DNA of 12,604 nt from an uncultured Flavobacterium sp. (GTDB taxonomy: Bacteria > Bacteroidota > Bacteroidia > Flavobacteriales > Flavobacteriaceae): positions 1-12,604 of the forward strand of contig NZ_CALFIG010000208.1 of the NCBI RefSeq assembly GCF_937876455.1. The letters run 5' to 3'. The translations under genes were made by a program, and so were the position numbers. Numbering within the stretch: position 1 is the first letter of the stretch; each line of letters opens with the position of its first letter. This document shows, piece by piece, positions 1 to 6,453 of this stretch. Under the pieces are notes generated by a model that saw only the letters and a program-made list of their open reading frames with translations, was not told where the DNA came from and searched no databases.

Positions 1-567
1 AGTGTTTTTTTCTAACGTATTGGTAACATAAACAGGCACGTCTTTATAAATTGTAGAATCTTTAAATGTAGTTGCTTCATATAACATTATATTTACAAAA
101 TCTTCAGTTTTTTCTTCAAAAGCATCTTCAACTTTTCCTATTACTTTTAAAGAATCTACGTAGTTTCCTGTAGAAAAAACATATTTAAATTGTGAGTAAG
201 GGTTTCCTTCATTATAGTCAGTAATACTTTGTCCAAAATTAAAGCTATAAGTTGTATTTGGTTTTAAAGAATCTAAAATTTCAACAGCAATATATTTACT
301 AGCACTTCCTTGAGGTGTGATGTTTGGCTTTTTAGCCATAGGAGGCGAAATAATAAGTTGCTTGTTAATGTCCTTGATTTTTATGTATTCACTAAAATCA
401 ATTCGAATGGTTTTTCCAGTAAAATTAGTTTGGTAATTCTTCGGATTACTTTTTACAATTTCAGGTGCAATAGTATCTTTTGGACCACCTGTTATATAGC
501 CTCTTTTGGCACAACCTACTAAAAGTGCTGAAAAAAGAAGCGTTACTATAAAAGAGTGTAATTTCAT
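1..567 (-). CDS. Ig-like-domain lipoprotein, C-terminal part cut off by window edge
   Basis: Reading the minus strand from the ATG at 565-567 gives 189 open codons running off the left edge, so the 3' end is missing. The protein begins with a lipoprotein signal peptide whose lipobox is LVGC (Cys19). The mature part starts CAKRGYITGGPKD, a 'GGPKD' start that I recall from a widespread Bacteroidota lipoprotein family with an N-terminal bacterial Ig-like (Big_5/SbsA-like) domain. Consistent with that domain are 'IRIDFSEYI' near residues 54-62, 'QLIISPP' near 69-75 and 'LKPNTTYSFNFG' near 101-112, followed by a 'YVFSTG' strand. It is probably an envelope lipoprotein of unknown specific role. It lies 78 bp downstream of comF on the same strand, either co-transcribed or using the candidate promoter at 622-629. 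Family assignment is from memory of the pattern. Confidence 0.85.
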   Translation of the reverse strand, partial: MKLHSFIVTLLFSALLVGCAKRGYITGGPKDTIAPEIVKSNPKNYQTNFTGKTIRIDFSEYIKIKDINKQLIISPPMAKKPNITPQGSASKYIAVEILDSLKPNTTYSFNFGQSITDYNEGNPYSQFKYVFSTGNYVDSLKVIGKVEDAFEEKTEDFVNIMLYEATTFKDSTIYKDVPVYVTNTLEKNT

Positions 568-621
568 TTGTTATTACCTATAATCTTAATTAAAAACGCA
601 AAGTAACAATTATAATTAGAG

Positions 622-629
622 CAAACATA
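622..629 (-). promoter_or_regulatory. Candidate -7 box for the lipoprotein gene
   Basis: On the minus strand this reads TATGTTTG, a full match to the Bacteroidota -7 consensus TAnnTTTG. It lies 54 bp before the lipoprotein start and just after the comF stop. No TTG sits at the usual -33 distance, so support is only the -7 box and its intergenic position. Confidence 0.35.
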
Positions 630-645
630 ATGATTTAAAAAAAAA

Positions 646-1350
646 TTATGATTGTGCATAGGCAATTGTTAGGATACTTACAGTAGCATTAGGAATTTTT
701 AATAATTCTTGTGCGCACGCTTCTATAGTTGCTCCACTTGTAATTACATCATCAACTAGTAAAAAATGAGGAGCAGAAAACTCATAAGGTATTCGCACAG
801 CAAATAAACTCTCTTTTATAGCCGCTCTTTCTGTTTTTGATTTTTTAGTCTGTGACTTAGAATAGGTATTCCTATATAACACGTTTTTTTCTAAAGGGAT
901 GTCTAATGCTACTGCCAAACTTTCACAAAAGGTATCCACTTGATTATACCCCCGTTCAAGGAGCCGTTTTTTGTGAAGTGGAACAGGGATAAGGTGTGTG
1001 ACGTTTTTTATTCTTTCAAAATTTATTAATTCTTCAGCATATAGTGCCCCTAAAAAAGTTCCAATTTCTTGCTTATTTTTATATTTGAGATTATGAATGA
1101 GGTTTTGAACAATTCCCGATTTGTGAAAATACAACATCGACAAACAAAATGAAAAAGGTATTATGCCATAAAACTTTCTATCCATTTCATTTGTTTGCGT
1201 TTCGTGATGAAAAGTATAAGGCAATTCATGCAAACAGGAAGTACAAAGAATAGTTTCTCCTTTTACTAATAACTTATTACACCCGTTGCAAACATCCGGA
1301 TAAATTAGTTTTAACAGATTTTCTTGTATTTTATCGAAAAAATTAAACAT
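646..1350 (-). CDS. comF: ComF-family phosphoribosyltransferase-like protein
   Basis: This 234-residue protein has the ComF architecture. An N-terminal four-cysteine zinc ribbon (C21xxC24 and C36xxC39) is followed by a type I phosphoribosyltransferase domain. That domain contains the family block 'PVPLHKKRLLERGYNQ' (122-137) and the PRPP-binding loop 'LVDDVITSGAT' (198-208), with its two acidic residues and the TSGAT turn intact. Length is normal for the family. In naturally transformable bacteria ComF is needed for handling incoming single-stranded DNA; in most other lineages its role is unclear and no substrate can be assigned. It is divergent from the gene at 1392 with only 41 bp between the two starts, so their promoters must be close or overlapping. 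The lipoprotein gene lies downstream on the same strand. Confidence 0.93.
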   Translation of the reverse strand: MFNFFDKIQENLLKLIYPDVCNGCNKLLVKGETILCTSCLHELPYTFHHETQTNEMDRKFYGIIPFSFCLSMLYFHKSGIVQNLIHNLKYKNKQEIGTFLGALYAEELINFERIKNVTHLIPVPLHKKRLLERGYNQVDTFCESLAVALDIPLEKNVLYRNTYSKSQTKKSKTERAAIKESLFAVRIPYEFSAPHFLLVDDVITSGATIEACAQELLKIPNATVSILTIAYAQS

Positions 1351-1391
1351 AAATAAAGATAATAGTATACTTTAGATGAAAATTTTGTTTC

Positions 1392-2201
1392 ATGCCACAA
1401 AAGAAAAACAATTCTTATCGACTTGTTATATTAATTTTATTGTTATTGTTATTTCTTTTATTGTTTAAAAATTATAAAGATAATAAAAGAGCAGATGAAT
1501 TACAAAGCAGTTTAAAACAAGAAAGTTATCTTACACAAACACAACTAACAGAAATGCTTAAAAAGTATGATTCTGTATTAGTGATGTATAACTCTGTGGA
1601 TGAAAGTTTGTCGCAAATTAGTGAGCAAAATAGTAAAAAAGAGGCTTCTCAAATACAATACGTTAATCCTACAAATTTGAAACAAGTTAGCTACCAAATA
1701 GAAACAATTAAAGATTCAATAGGAAAATTAACAGAGCGCTTAAGACTGCTAGAAAAATTTAAGGTAACTGCAAAAAAAACAAACCCTACCGATTTTGTTA
1801 AAACACCCATCTCTAGTCGTTTAGTAGTGTCAAATATTCAAGCAAGAGGGGTTAAGTTTTTAAAAGACAATACGCTAAGTTCTGATAAAAAAGACATTGA
1901 ACAAATAAGAGTTTGTTTTACAATAGATAAAAATGACCTTGTGGATAAAGGCGATAAAGAGATTTTTGTTCAAATTGTTAATCCAAAAAATCAGATAATT
2001 TCAGTAGAAAAATTGAAATTTGAATACAATAATGTGATTTTAAATTACAGTAAAAAAGTCAAATTCTTCTATGGACAACAAACCACCGATGTTTGTTCGT
2101 ATGTTGACCTTGAAAAAAGTAAAATTTTTAAAGGAAGATATATCATTAATATTTATTCAGGAGTAGATAAAATAGGAACAACTATATTCAATTATAATTA
2201 A
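1392..2201 (+). CDS. Membrane-anchored coiled-coil protein of unknown function
   Basis: I do not recognise a named family. The 269-residue protein starts with a short basic tail (MPQKKNNSYR), then a very hydrophobic Leu/Ile stretch at about 11-25. This is most likely a single N-terminal membrane anchor with the rest in the periplasm. Residues about 33-125 are polar, rich in Gln, Ser, Lys and Glu, with heptad-like spacing that suggests a coiled coil. Residues about 142-269 look like a compact beta-rich domain ('RLVVSNIQARGVKF', 'IEQIRVCFTIDKND', 'KEIFVQIVNPKNQ', ending 'GTTIFNYN') with two cysteines (C175, C235). It is divergent from comF and ends 46 bp before glyS. The fold suggests an envelope structural or scaffolding role, but that is inference. 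Confidence 0.8.
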   Translation: MPQKKNNSYRLVILILLLLLFLLLFKNYKDNKRADELQSSLKQESYLTQTQLTEMLKKYDSVLVMYNSVDESLSQISEQNSKKEASQIQYVNPTNLKQVSYQIETIKDSIGKLTERLRLLEKFKVTAKKTNPTDFVKTPISSRLVVSNIQARGVKFLKDNTLSSDKKDIEQIRVCFTIDKNDLVDKGDKEIFVQIVNPKNQIISVEKLKFEYNNVILNYSKKVKFFYGQQTTDVCSYVDLEKSKIFKGRYIINIYSGVDKIGTTIFNYN

Positions 2202-2235
2202 TCTCGAAATTCTTTTATATTTCCTTTCCTATCGT

Positions 2236-2243
2236 TATTTTTG
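2236..2243 (+). promoter_or_regulatory. Candidate -7 box directly before glyS, implying a near-leaderless mRNA
   Basis: The sequence TATTTTTG matches TAnnTTTG exactly and ends 4 nt before the glyS ATG at 2248. If used, transcription would start at or within a few bases of the start codon. No TTG is found at the -33 distance, so the site is unconfirmed. Confidence 0.45.
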
Positions 2244-2247
2244 CAAC

Positions 2248-3789
2248 ATGGCAAAACAAGAAGATTTATTTAAAAATGTAATTTCGCATGCAAAAGAATA
2301 CGGATTTATTTTTCCGTCAAGCGAAATTTACGATGGTTTAAGCGCAGTGTATGATTACGCGCAAAACGGGGTAGAATTAAAAAAAAATATACGTGAATAC
2401 TGGTGGAAAGCTATGGTTCAAATGCACGAAAATATTGTAGGTATTGATGCTGCAATTTTTATGCATCCAACAACATGGAAAGCTTCTGGTCATGTAGATG
2501 CTTTCAATGATCCGTTAATTGATAATAAAGATTCCAAAAAAAGATATCGTGCCGATGTATTGATAGAAGATTATTGCGAAAAAATTTATCAAAAAGCACA
2601 AAAAGAAATTGACAAAGCCCGCGAGCGTTTTGGCGAGACATTTGATGAAGCACAATTCATTGCAACAAATCAACGAGTAGTAGAGTATTTAGCTAAAAAG
2701 AAAACCATTCTGGAGCGCATGGCAAAAGGATTAGATTCAGGAGATTTAGCAGATGTAAAAGCGCTTATTGAAGAATTAGAAATTGCTTGTCCAGAATCAG
2801 GTTCAAGAAATTGGACAGAAGTGCGTCAATTCAATTTAATGTTTGGCACAAAATTAGGCGCTTCGGCCGATTCAGCAATGGATTTGTATTTAAGACCAGA
2901 AACCGCACAAGGTATTTTTGTCAATTTTTTAAATGTTCAAAAAACAGGACGCATGAAAATTCCATTCGGAATTGCTCAAACCGGAAAAGCATTTCGTAAT
3001 GAGATTGTAGCACGTCAGTTTATTTTCCGCATGCGTGAATTTGAACAAATGGAAATGCAGTTTTTTGTTAAGCCAGGCGAAGAAATGAAATGGTACGAAT
3101 ACTGGAAAGAGACTCGCTTAAAATGGCATTTATCATTAGGTTTAGGCGCTTCAAATTATCGTTTTCATGATCATGAGAAATTAGCTCATTATGCAAATGC
3201 CGCGGCTGATATTGAGTTCAATTTTCCGTTTGGATTTAAAGAACTAGAGGGTATACATTCTCGTACCGATTTTGACTTGAAAGCACATGAACAATATTCG
3301 GGTAAAAAATTACAATATTTTGATACCGAAGAAAACAAAAACTACGTCCCTTATGTGGTTGAAACTTCAGTGGGACTAGATAGAATGTTTTTAGCTGTTT
3401 TCTCAAAATCATTACAAGAAGAAATTCTTGAAGATGGGTCAACACGAACAGTTTTACGTTTACCTTCTGTGTTAGCGCCAACCAAAGCAGCTGTTTTACC
3501 GTTGGTTAAAAAAGACGGTTTGCCAGAATTGGCAAAACAGATCATAGAAGATTTGAAATGGGATTTCAATGTGGCTTATGATGAAAAAGACGCGGTTGGG
3601 AGACGTTACAGAAGACAAGATGCGTTAGGCACGCCATTCTGTATTACAGTTGACCATCAATCTTTAGAGGATAAAACGGTAACTATTCGTCATAGAGATA
3701 CTATGCAACAACAGCGTGTATCGATTTCTGATTTGAGACAATTGATTTCAGACGAAGTTTCTATGCGAAACTGGTTGTTGAAAATGTAA
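2248..3789 (+). CDS. glyS: Glycine--tRNA ligase, class II alpha2 type
   Basis: This enzyme charges tRNA-Gly with glycine in the cytoplasm, using ATP. The 513-residue single-chain form is the bacterial/eukaryotic-like alpha2 type, not the split GlyQ/GlyS tetramer. Visible family signatures are the motif 1 region around 'AAIFMHPTTWKASGHVDAF' (68-86), 'RPETAQGIFVNF' (216-227), motif 2 'FRNEIVARQFIFRMREFEQM' (249-268), motif 3 'ETSVGLDRMFLAVF' (372-385), and a C-terminal anticodon-binding domain from about 405 to 505 ('LAPTKAAVLPL' near 409-419). All core motifs look intact and the length is normal. The start is supported by the MAKQEDLFKN opening and by a -7-like box four bases upstream. The gene ends 21 bp before a strong hairpin terminator. 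Confidence 0.98.
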   Translation: MAKQEDLFKNVISHAKEYGFIFPSSEIYDGLSAVYDYAQNGVELKKNIREYWWKAMVQMHENIVGIDAAIFMHPTTWKASGHVDAFNDPLIDNKDSKKRYRADVLIEDYCEKIYQKAQKEIDKARERFGETFDEAQFIATNQRVVEYLAKKKTILERMAKGLDSGDLADVKALIEELEIACPESGSRNWTEVRQFNLMFGTKLGASADSAMDLYLRPETAQGIFVNFLNVQKTGRMKIPFGIAQTGKAFRNEIVARQFIFRMREFEQMEMQFFVKPGEEMKWYEYWKETRLKWHLSLGLGASNYRFHDHEKLAHYANAAADIEFNFPFGFKELEGIHSRTDFDLKAHEQYSGKKLQYFDTEENKNYVPYVVETSVGLDRMFLAVFSKSLQEEILEDGSTRTVLRLPSVLAPTKAAVLPLVKKDGLPELAKQIIEDLKWDFNVAYDEKDAVGRRYRRQDALGTPFCITVDHQSLEDKTVTIRHRDTMQQQRVSISDLRQLISDEVSMRNWLLKM

Positions 3790-3810
3790 TTGAAAGAACT
3801 TAGTATAAAT

Positions 3811-3848
3811 AAAAAAACCAAATTTCTAAACAGAAATTTGGTTTTTTT
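3811..3848. terminator. Bidirectional intrinsic terminator between glyS and the convergent barrel gene
   Basis: This is a perfect inverted repeat with 17-bp arms (3811-3827 and 3832-3848) and a 4-base AAAC loop. The arms begin and end in runs of seven A or T, so a T-tract follows the GC-containing stem on either strand. It lies between the glyS stop (3789) and the stop of the minus-strand gene (3855) and can serve both. Confidence 0.9.
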
Positions 3849-3854
3849 ATTTAA

Positions 3855-4400
3855 TTAAAAACGATACCCGATACTTAGATCACCTCTTAAAAATGCATCA
3901 GGTGCATACGTATTATTACCTAATGTTCTGCCCACTCCAAAAAGTGTTTCTAGAACAAAACCCGAATGATTTACCCATTTTTTACCAAGAGATAGACCTA
4001 AAACGCCTACTGTAAATTTTTTACTTTCATAGGTATTGTTGGAAAAATTAGTACTTACCACATAGTTATCCCCAGATGCCAATTTACCAAACCCTTCAAC
4101 AAAGAAACCTTTTGCGCCATATTCTTGTGTTTCTTGAAAATAAAAACGAGCAAAAGGAGTTATTGAAAAATTTTCATACCAATCATTGTTTTGTTGAAAA
4201 TCAATGAGAACAGAGGAACCAAAAGTGAAGTCTTTGGAATAGATATATTCATAAGTTCCCTCTAAAATAGGTCCGGCTAATAATTTAATTGCCCCTACTT
4301 TTATTTCATGCTTTTTGGTATCTAATGACTTGGTTTCTTTTTCTTGAGCAAAAGTAAAAAAGCTACATAAAAAAGGAATGAATAAAAAATAATGCTTCAT
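3855..4400 (-). CDS. Small outer-membrane beta-barrel protein
   Basis: The 181-residue protein opens with a Sec signal peptide (MKHYFLFIPFLCSFFTFA, predicted cleavage before QEK). It then shows alternating polar and aromatic beta-strand patterns such as 'LEGTYEYIYSKDFTFGSS', 'FSITPFARFYF', 'KGFFVEGFGKLASG' and 'KFTVGVLGLSLGKKW', ending 'LRGDLSIGYRF'. A terminal Phe after a glycine-rich strand is the usual outer-membrane insertion signal for Bam-assembled barrels. The length fits an 8-stranded barrel. It may belong to the DUF3575-like group, but I am not sure. A single barrel of this size is more likely structural or sensory than a transporter. It lies 77 bp downstream of thiL on the same strand and may be co-transcribed or use the weak promoter near 4425. 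Confidence 0.82.
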   Translation of the reverse strand: MKHYFLFIPFLCSFFTFAQEKETKSLDTKKHEIKVGAIKLLAGPILEGTYEYIYSKDFTFGSSVLIDFQQNNDWYENFSITPFARFYFQETQEYGAKGFFVEGFGKLASGDNYVVSTNFSNNTYESKKFTVGVLGLSLGKKWVNHSGFVLETLFGVGRTLGNNTYAPDAFLRGDLSIGYRF

Positions 4401-4424
4401 AGATTAAATTTAAAATAATTTGTA

Positions 4425-4432
4425 TAAAAATA
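4425..4432 (-). promoter_or_regulatory. Weak candidate -7 box for the small barrel gene
   Basis: On the minus strand it reads TATTTTTA, seven of eight positions of TAnnTTTG, with a TTG 21 bp upstream. It lies 24 bp before the start codon. In such AT-rich DNA this could be chance. Confidence 0.25.
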
Positions 4433-4477
4433 GGATAAATAGTTTAATCTGAACAATGTTGACAATAATTTAACTTT

Positions 4478-5515
4478 CTATTGCATTCCACCTCTAGCCT
4501 TTAAAGCAATTTGTGTATTTGCTCTTGTTATTAAATGGGCACCTTCACTTTCGGCTACCATATGACCAATAACGGTAAAATTAGGGTTGTGTTTAATTTT
4601 TTCAAAATCGGTCATTTTTATTGTGAAAAGTAATTCATAATCTTCTCCACCATTTAACGCAATAGTAGTACTATCAATATTAAATTCTTCACAAACATTG
4701 ATTAATTGTGGATCAATTGGAATTTTTTCTTCATATAAGTGGCAACCCACGTTACTTTGCTTACACAAATGTAAAATCTCTGATGACAAGCCGTCAGAAA
4801 TATCAATCATTGCCGTAGGTTTAATTTCTAATTTTTCAAGCAATTCTTTAATATCATTTCGAGCTTCTGGTTTTAATTGACGTTCTATTAAGTAGGTGTA
4901 GTCGTCTAAAACAGGCTGGTTGTTAGGATTAACTTGAAACACTTGTTTTTCTCTTTCTAATACTTGTAACCCCATATAAGCAGCTCCTAAGTCTCCTGAA
5001 ACAATGAGTAAATCGGTTTCTTTGGCTCCGTTTCTATAGACAATATCTGTTAGTTTAGCCTCTCCAATAGCTGTGATACTAATAATTAATCCTTTTTGGG
5101 AAGAAGTTGTGTCTCCTCCAATTACATCTACCTCATAACGATTTGCTGCTAGGGTAAACCCTTCAAAAAGTTCTTCAAGTGCCTCTAGAGGGAATCGATT
5201 TGACACTCCAATTGAAATGGTTAGTTGTGTAGGTATAGCGTTCATTGCGCATATGTCTGAAATATTTGCTACAACAGCTTTATAGCCCAAGTGTTTTAAA
5301 GGCATATAGCTCAAATCAAAATGAACACCTTCAATCAACAAATCCGTAGATATTACAGCTTTATTTTTTGAAAAATCTAACACAGCCGCATCATCCCCAA
5401 TAGCTTTCAGTGTACTTTTTTGGTTAATTTGAAAATGTTTTGTTAAATGATTTATTAGTCCAAATTCACCCAATTCACTTAGAGAAGTTCTTTTTTGATT
5501 TTTATTTTCTAACAT
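4478..5515 (-). CDS. thiL: Thiamine-monophosphate kinase
   Basis: ThiL phosphorylates thiamine monophosphate to thiamine diphosphate, the active cofactor, with ATP in the cytoplasm. The 345-residue protein has the AIR-synthase/ThiL fold signatures: 'GEFGLINHL' (16-24), the nucleotide and Mg loop 'IGDDAAVLDF' (39-48), 'STDLLIEGVHFD' (56-67), 'GGDTTSS' (133-139), 'MIDISDGLSSEI' (236-247) and 'NGGEDYELLFTI' (288-299). The open frame continues upstream to 5584. I chose the internal ATG at 5513-5515 because the extra 23 residues do not resemble ThiL, because family members start with a short stretch before 'LGEFG', and because an exact -7 box with a correctly spaced TTG lies inside the extension. 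No thiamine-synthesis genes are adjacent. Confidence 0.95.
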   Translation of the reverse strand: MLENKNQKRTSLSELGEFGLINHLTKHFQINQKSTLKAIGDDAAVLDFSKNKAVISTDLLIEGVHFDLSYMPLKHLGYKAVVANISDICAMNAIPTQLTISIGVSNRFPLEALEELFEGFTLAANRYEVDVIGGDTTSSQKGLIISITAIGEAKLTDIVYRNGAKETDLLIVSGDLGAAYMGLQVLEREKQVFQVNPNNQPVLDDYTYLIERQLKPEARNDIKELLEKLEIKPTAMIDISDGLSSEILHLCKQSNVGCHLYEEKIPIDPQLINVCEEFNIDSTTIALNGGEDYELLFTIKMTDFEKIKHNPNFTVIGHMVAESEGAHLITRANTQIALKARGGMQ

Positions 5516-5526
5516 GTCTTTTTTTG

Positions 5527-5559
5527 CAAATATAGTAATTCCACTACAATCATTTTCAA
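5527..5559 (-). promoter_or_regulatory. Bacteroidota-type promoter of thiL
   Basis: On the minus strand there is a TTG (5557-5559), a 22-bp spacer and TATATTTG (5527-5534), an exact TAnnTTTG. The box ends 11 nt before the thiL ATG at 5515, predicting a very short leader. This supports the shorter thiL start. Confidence 0.6.
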
Positions 5560-5686
5560 TGCTTATTGTCCAATTAAAATTCATTAAATTCTTTTATTAT
5601 TAAGAATATAACATAGTGAATCCAACTATAACAAATCTTAACATTACACATTTTTATTAATTTTCTTATGATATGACTTACAAAAA

Positions 5687-5705
5687 ATGTGTATGAAATG
5701 TGTAT
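5687..5705 (+). repeat. Two 8-bp direct repeats one helical turn apart, possible operator
   Basis: The octamer ATGTGTAT occurs at 5687-5694 and 5698-5705, spaced 11 bp start to start, about 19 bp upstream of the candidate -7 box at 5724. An inverted partial copy (TTACACAT) lies at 5644-5651. Direct repeats one helical turn apart, close to -33, are a common arrangement for activator or response-regulator binding. No regulator can be named. Confidence 0.45.
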
Positions 5706-5723
5706 AATAAAAAGATTTTACCT

Positions 5724-5731
5724 TAAATTTG
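5724..5731 (+). promoter_or_regulatory. -7 box of the fibre operon promoter
   Basis: TAAATTTG is an exact match to TAnnTTTG. It lies 28 nt before the small ORF at 5759 and 99 nt before the barrel gene at 5830. A clear -33 TTG is missing, which would fit a promoter needing an activator at the upstream direct repeats. Confidence 0.55.
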
Positions 5732-5758
5732 CCTGTTAAAAAACGAATAGAAAAGGAA

Positions 5759-5830
5759 ATGAAAATAAATAAATTAGATATTATTTTTATTGCTTTTATC
5801 TTTTTAATATTCACAAAACAAACATACTAA
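5759..5830 (+). CDS. Possible 23-residue hydrophobic leader or small membrane peptide
   Basis: The frame reads MKINKLDIIFIAFIFLIFTKQTY. It has a basic N-terminus, about 14 hydrophobic residues in the middle and a polar end, the outline of a single membrane segment. Its stop overlaps the next start as TAATG (5828-5832), which favours translational coupling with the barrel gene. A purine-rich AAAAGGAA precedes the ATG but is too close for a normal ribosome binding site. The peptide may be a real small protein, a translated leader, or chance in AT-rich DNA. The coupling geometry and the promoter just upstream are the reasons for listing it. Confidence 0.35.
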   Translation: MKINKLDIIFIAFIFLIFTKQTY

Positions 5831-6453
5831 TGAAAAAATTATTTTTAGTAACCCTTTTTTTTACAACTTGTTTGCTTAGTGCGCAAGGGGTGTTTTTTAA
5901 AATGGGAAAAAATTTCACTTCGTTTTCCTATAAAAATACAACTCCATTTACAGAAAAAATAAAAATTAACGGTACAGGGAGCAGTTATGAATTGGGTTAT
6001 GCAATGCCTTTAAAGTACAAAGATTTTTCTTATTTAGGAAGTATTACCTTGAATGATTACAATGCTACTGGAGAATCTGACTTGAATAATTTAGAATGGA
6101 AAACATCCTATATTGGTATTCAAAGTGTTGTAGATTATCGTTTTTATGATTCTTTTTATTTTTTCATTAGTGCTCAAGCAGGACTGAATGTTTCGACAAT
6201 GCTTTATGGCAAACAACAGTTAAATAATGCTACTTATAACTTGACAAAAAATAAAGACTTTTCAGGATTGATTTTACAACCCGTACTTGGTCTTAATGCA
6301 AAATATTATATTTCGAAATCTGGCTATTTAAGTTTAGGCTTTAACTTTACAAAAAGTATGTCTCTTAACCCTACATCAGAAAAAGTTTCATTCAACACCT
6401 TTCAAATTTTATTTGGGGGTTATTTCGATTTGATTAAAGATAAACATTTATGA
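5830..6453 (+). CDS. Outer-membrane beta-barrel protein, first full gene of the fibre operon
   Basis: This 207-residue protein starts with a Sec signal peptide (MKKLFLVTLFFTTCLLSA, cleavage before QG). The mature part is a run of amphipathic beta-strands with aromatic girdle residues: 'SSYELGYAMPLKYKDFSYLG', 'WKTSYIGIQSVVDYRFYDSF', 'YFFISAQAGLNVSTM', 'GLILQPVLGLNAKYYISKSG' and 'YLSLGFNFTKSM', with a final strand 'FNTFQILFGGYFDLI'. This fits an 8-stranded barrel of the OMP_b-brl type. Its ATG overlaps the stop of the leader ORF, and its own stop overlaps the start of the next gene by four bases (ATGA), so it is tightly coupled to the fibre-like proteins. That suggests a shared job, perhaps anchoring, exporting or protecting them at the outer membrane, which is inference. 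Confidence 0.85.
   Translation: MKKLFLVTLFFTTCLLSAQGVFFKMGKNFTSFSYKNTTPFTEKIKINGTGSSYELGYAMPLKYKDFSYLGSITLNDYNATGESDLNNLEWKTSYIGIQSVVDYRFYDSFYFFISAQAGLNVSTMLYGKQQLNNATYNLTKNKDFSGLILQPVLGLNAKYYISKSGYLSLGFNFTKSMSLNPTSEKVSFNTFQILFGGYFDLIKDKHL

Noticed and set aside
310..522. 70-codon plus-strand frame over the lipoprotein gene
   Set aside because: The minus strand here encodes a lipoprotein with a good signal peptide and Ig-like domain; the plus frame resembles nothing.
1351..1391. Promoters in the 41-bp gap between comF and the divergent gene
   Set aside because: Near-matches (TACTTTAG on plus, TATCTTTA on minus) exist, but none is complete with a -33 element; a promoter must be near, but I cannot place it.
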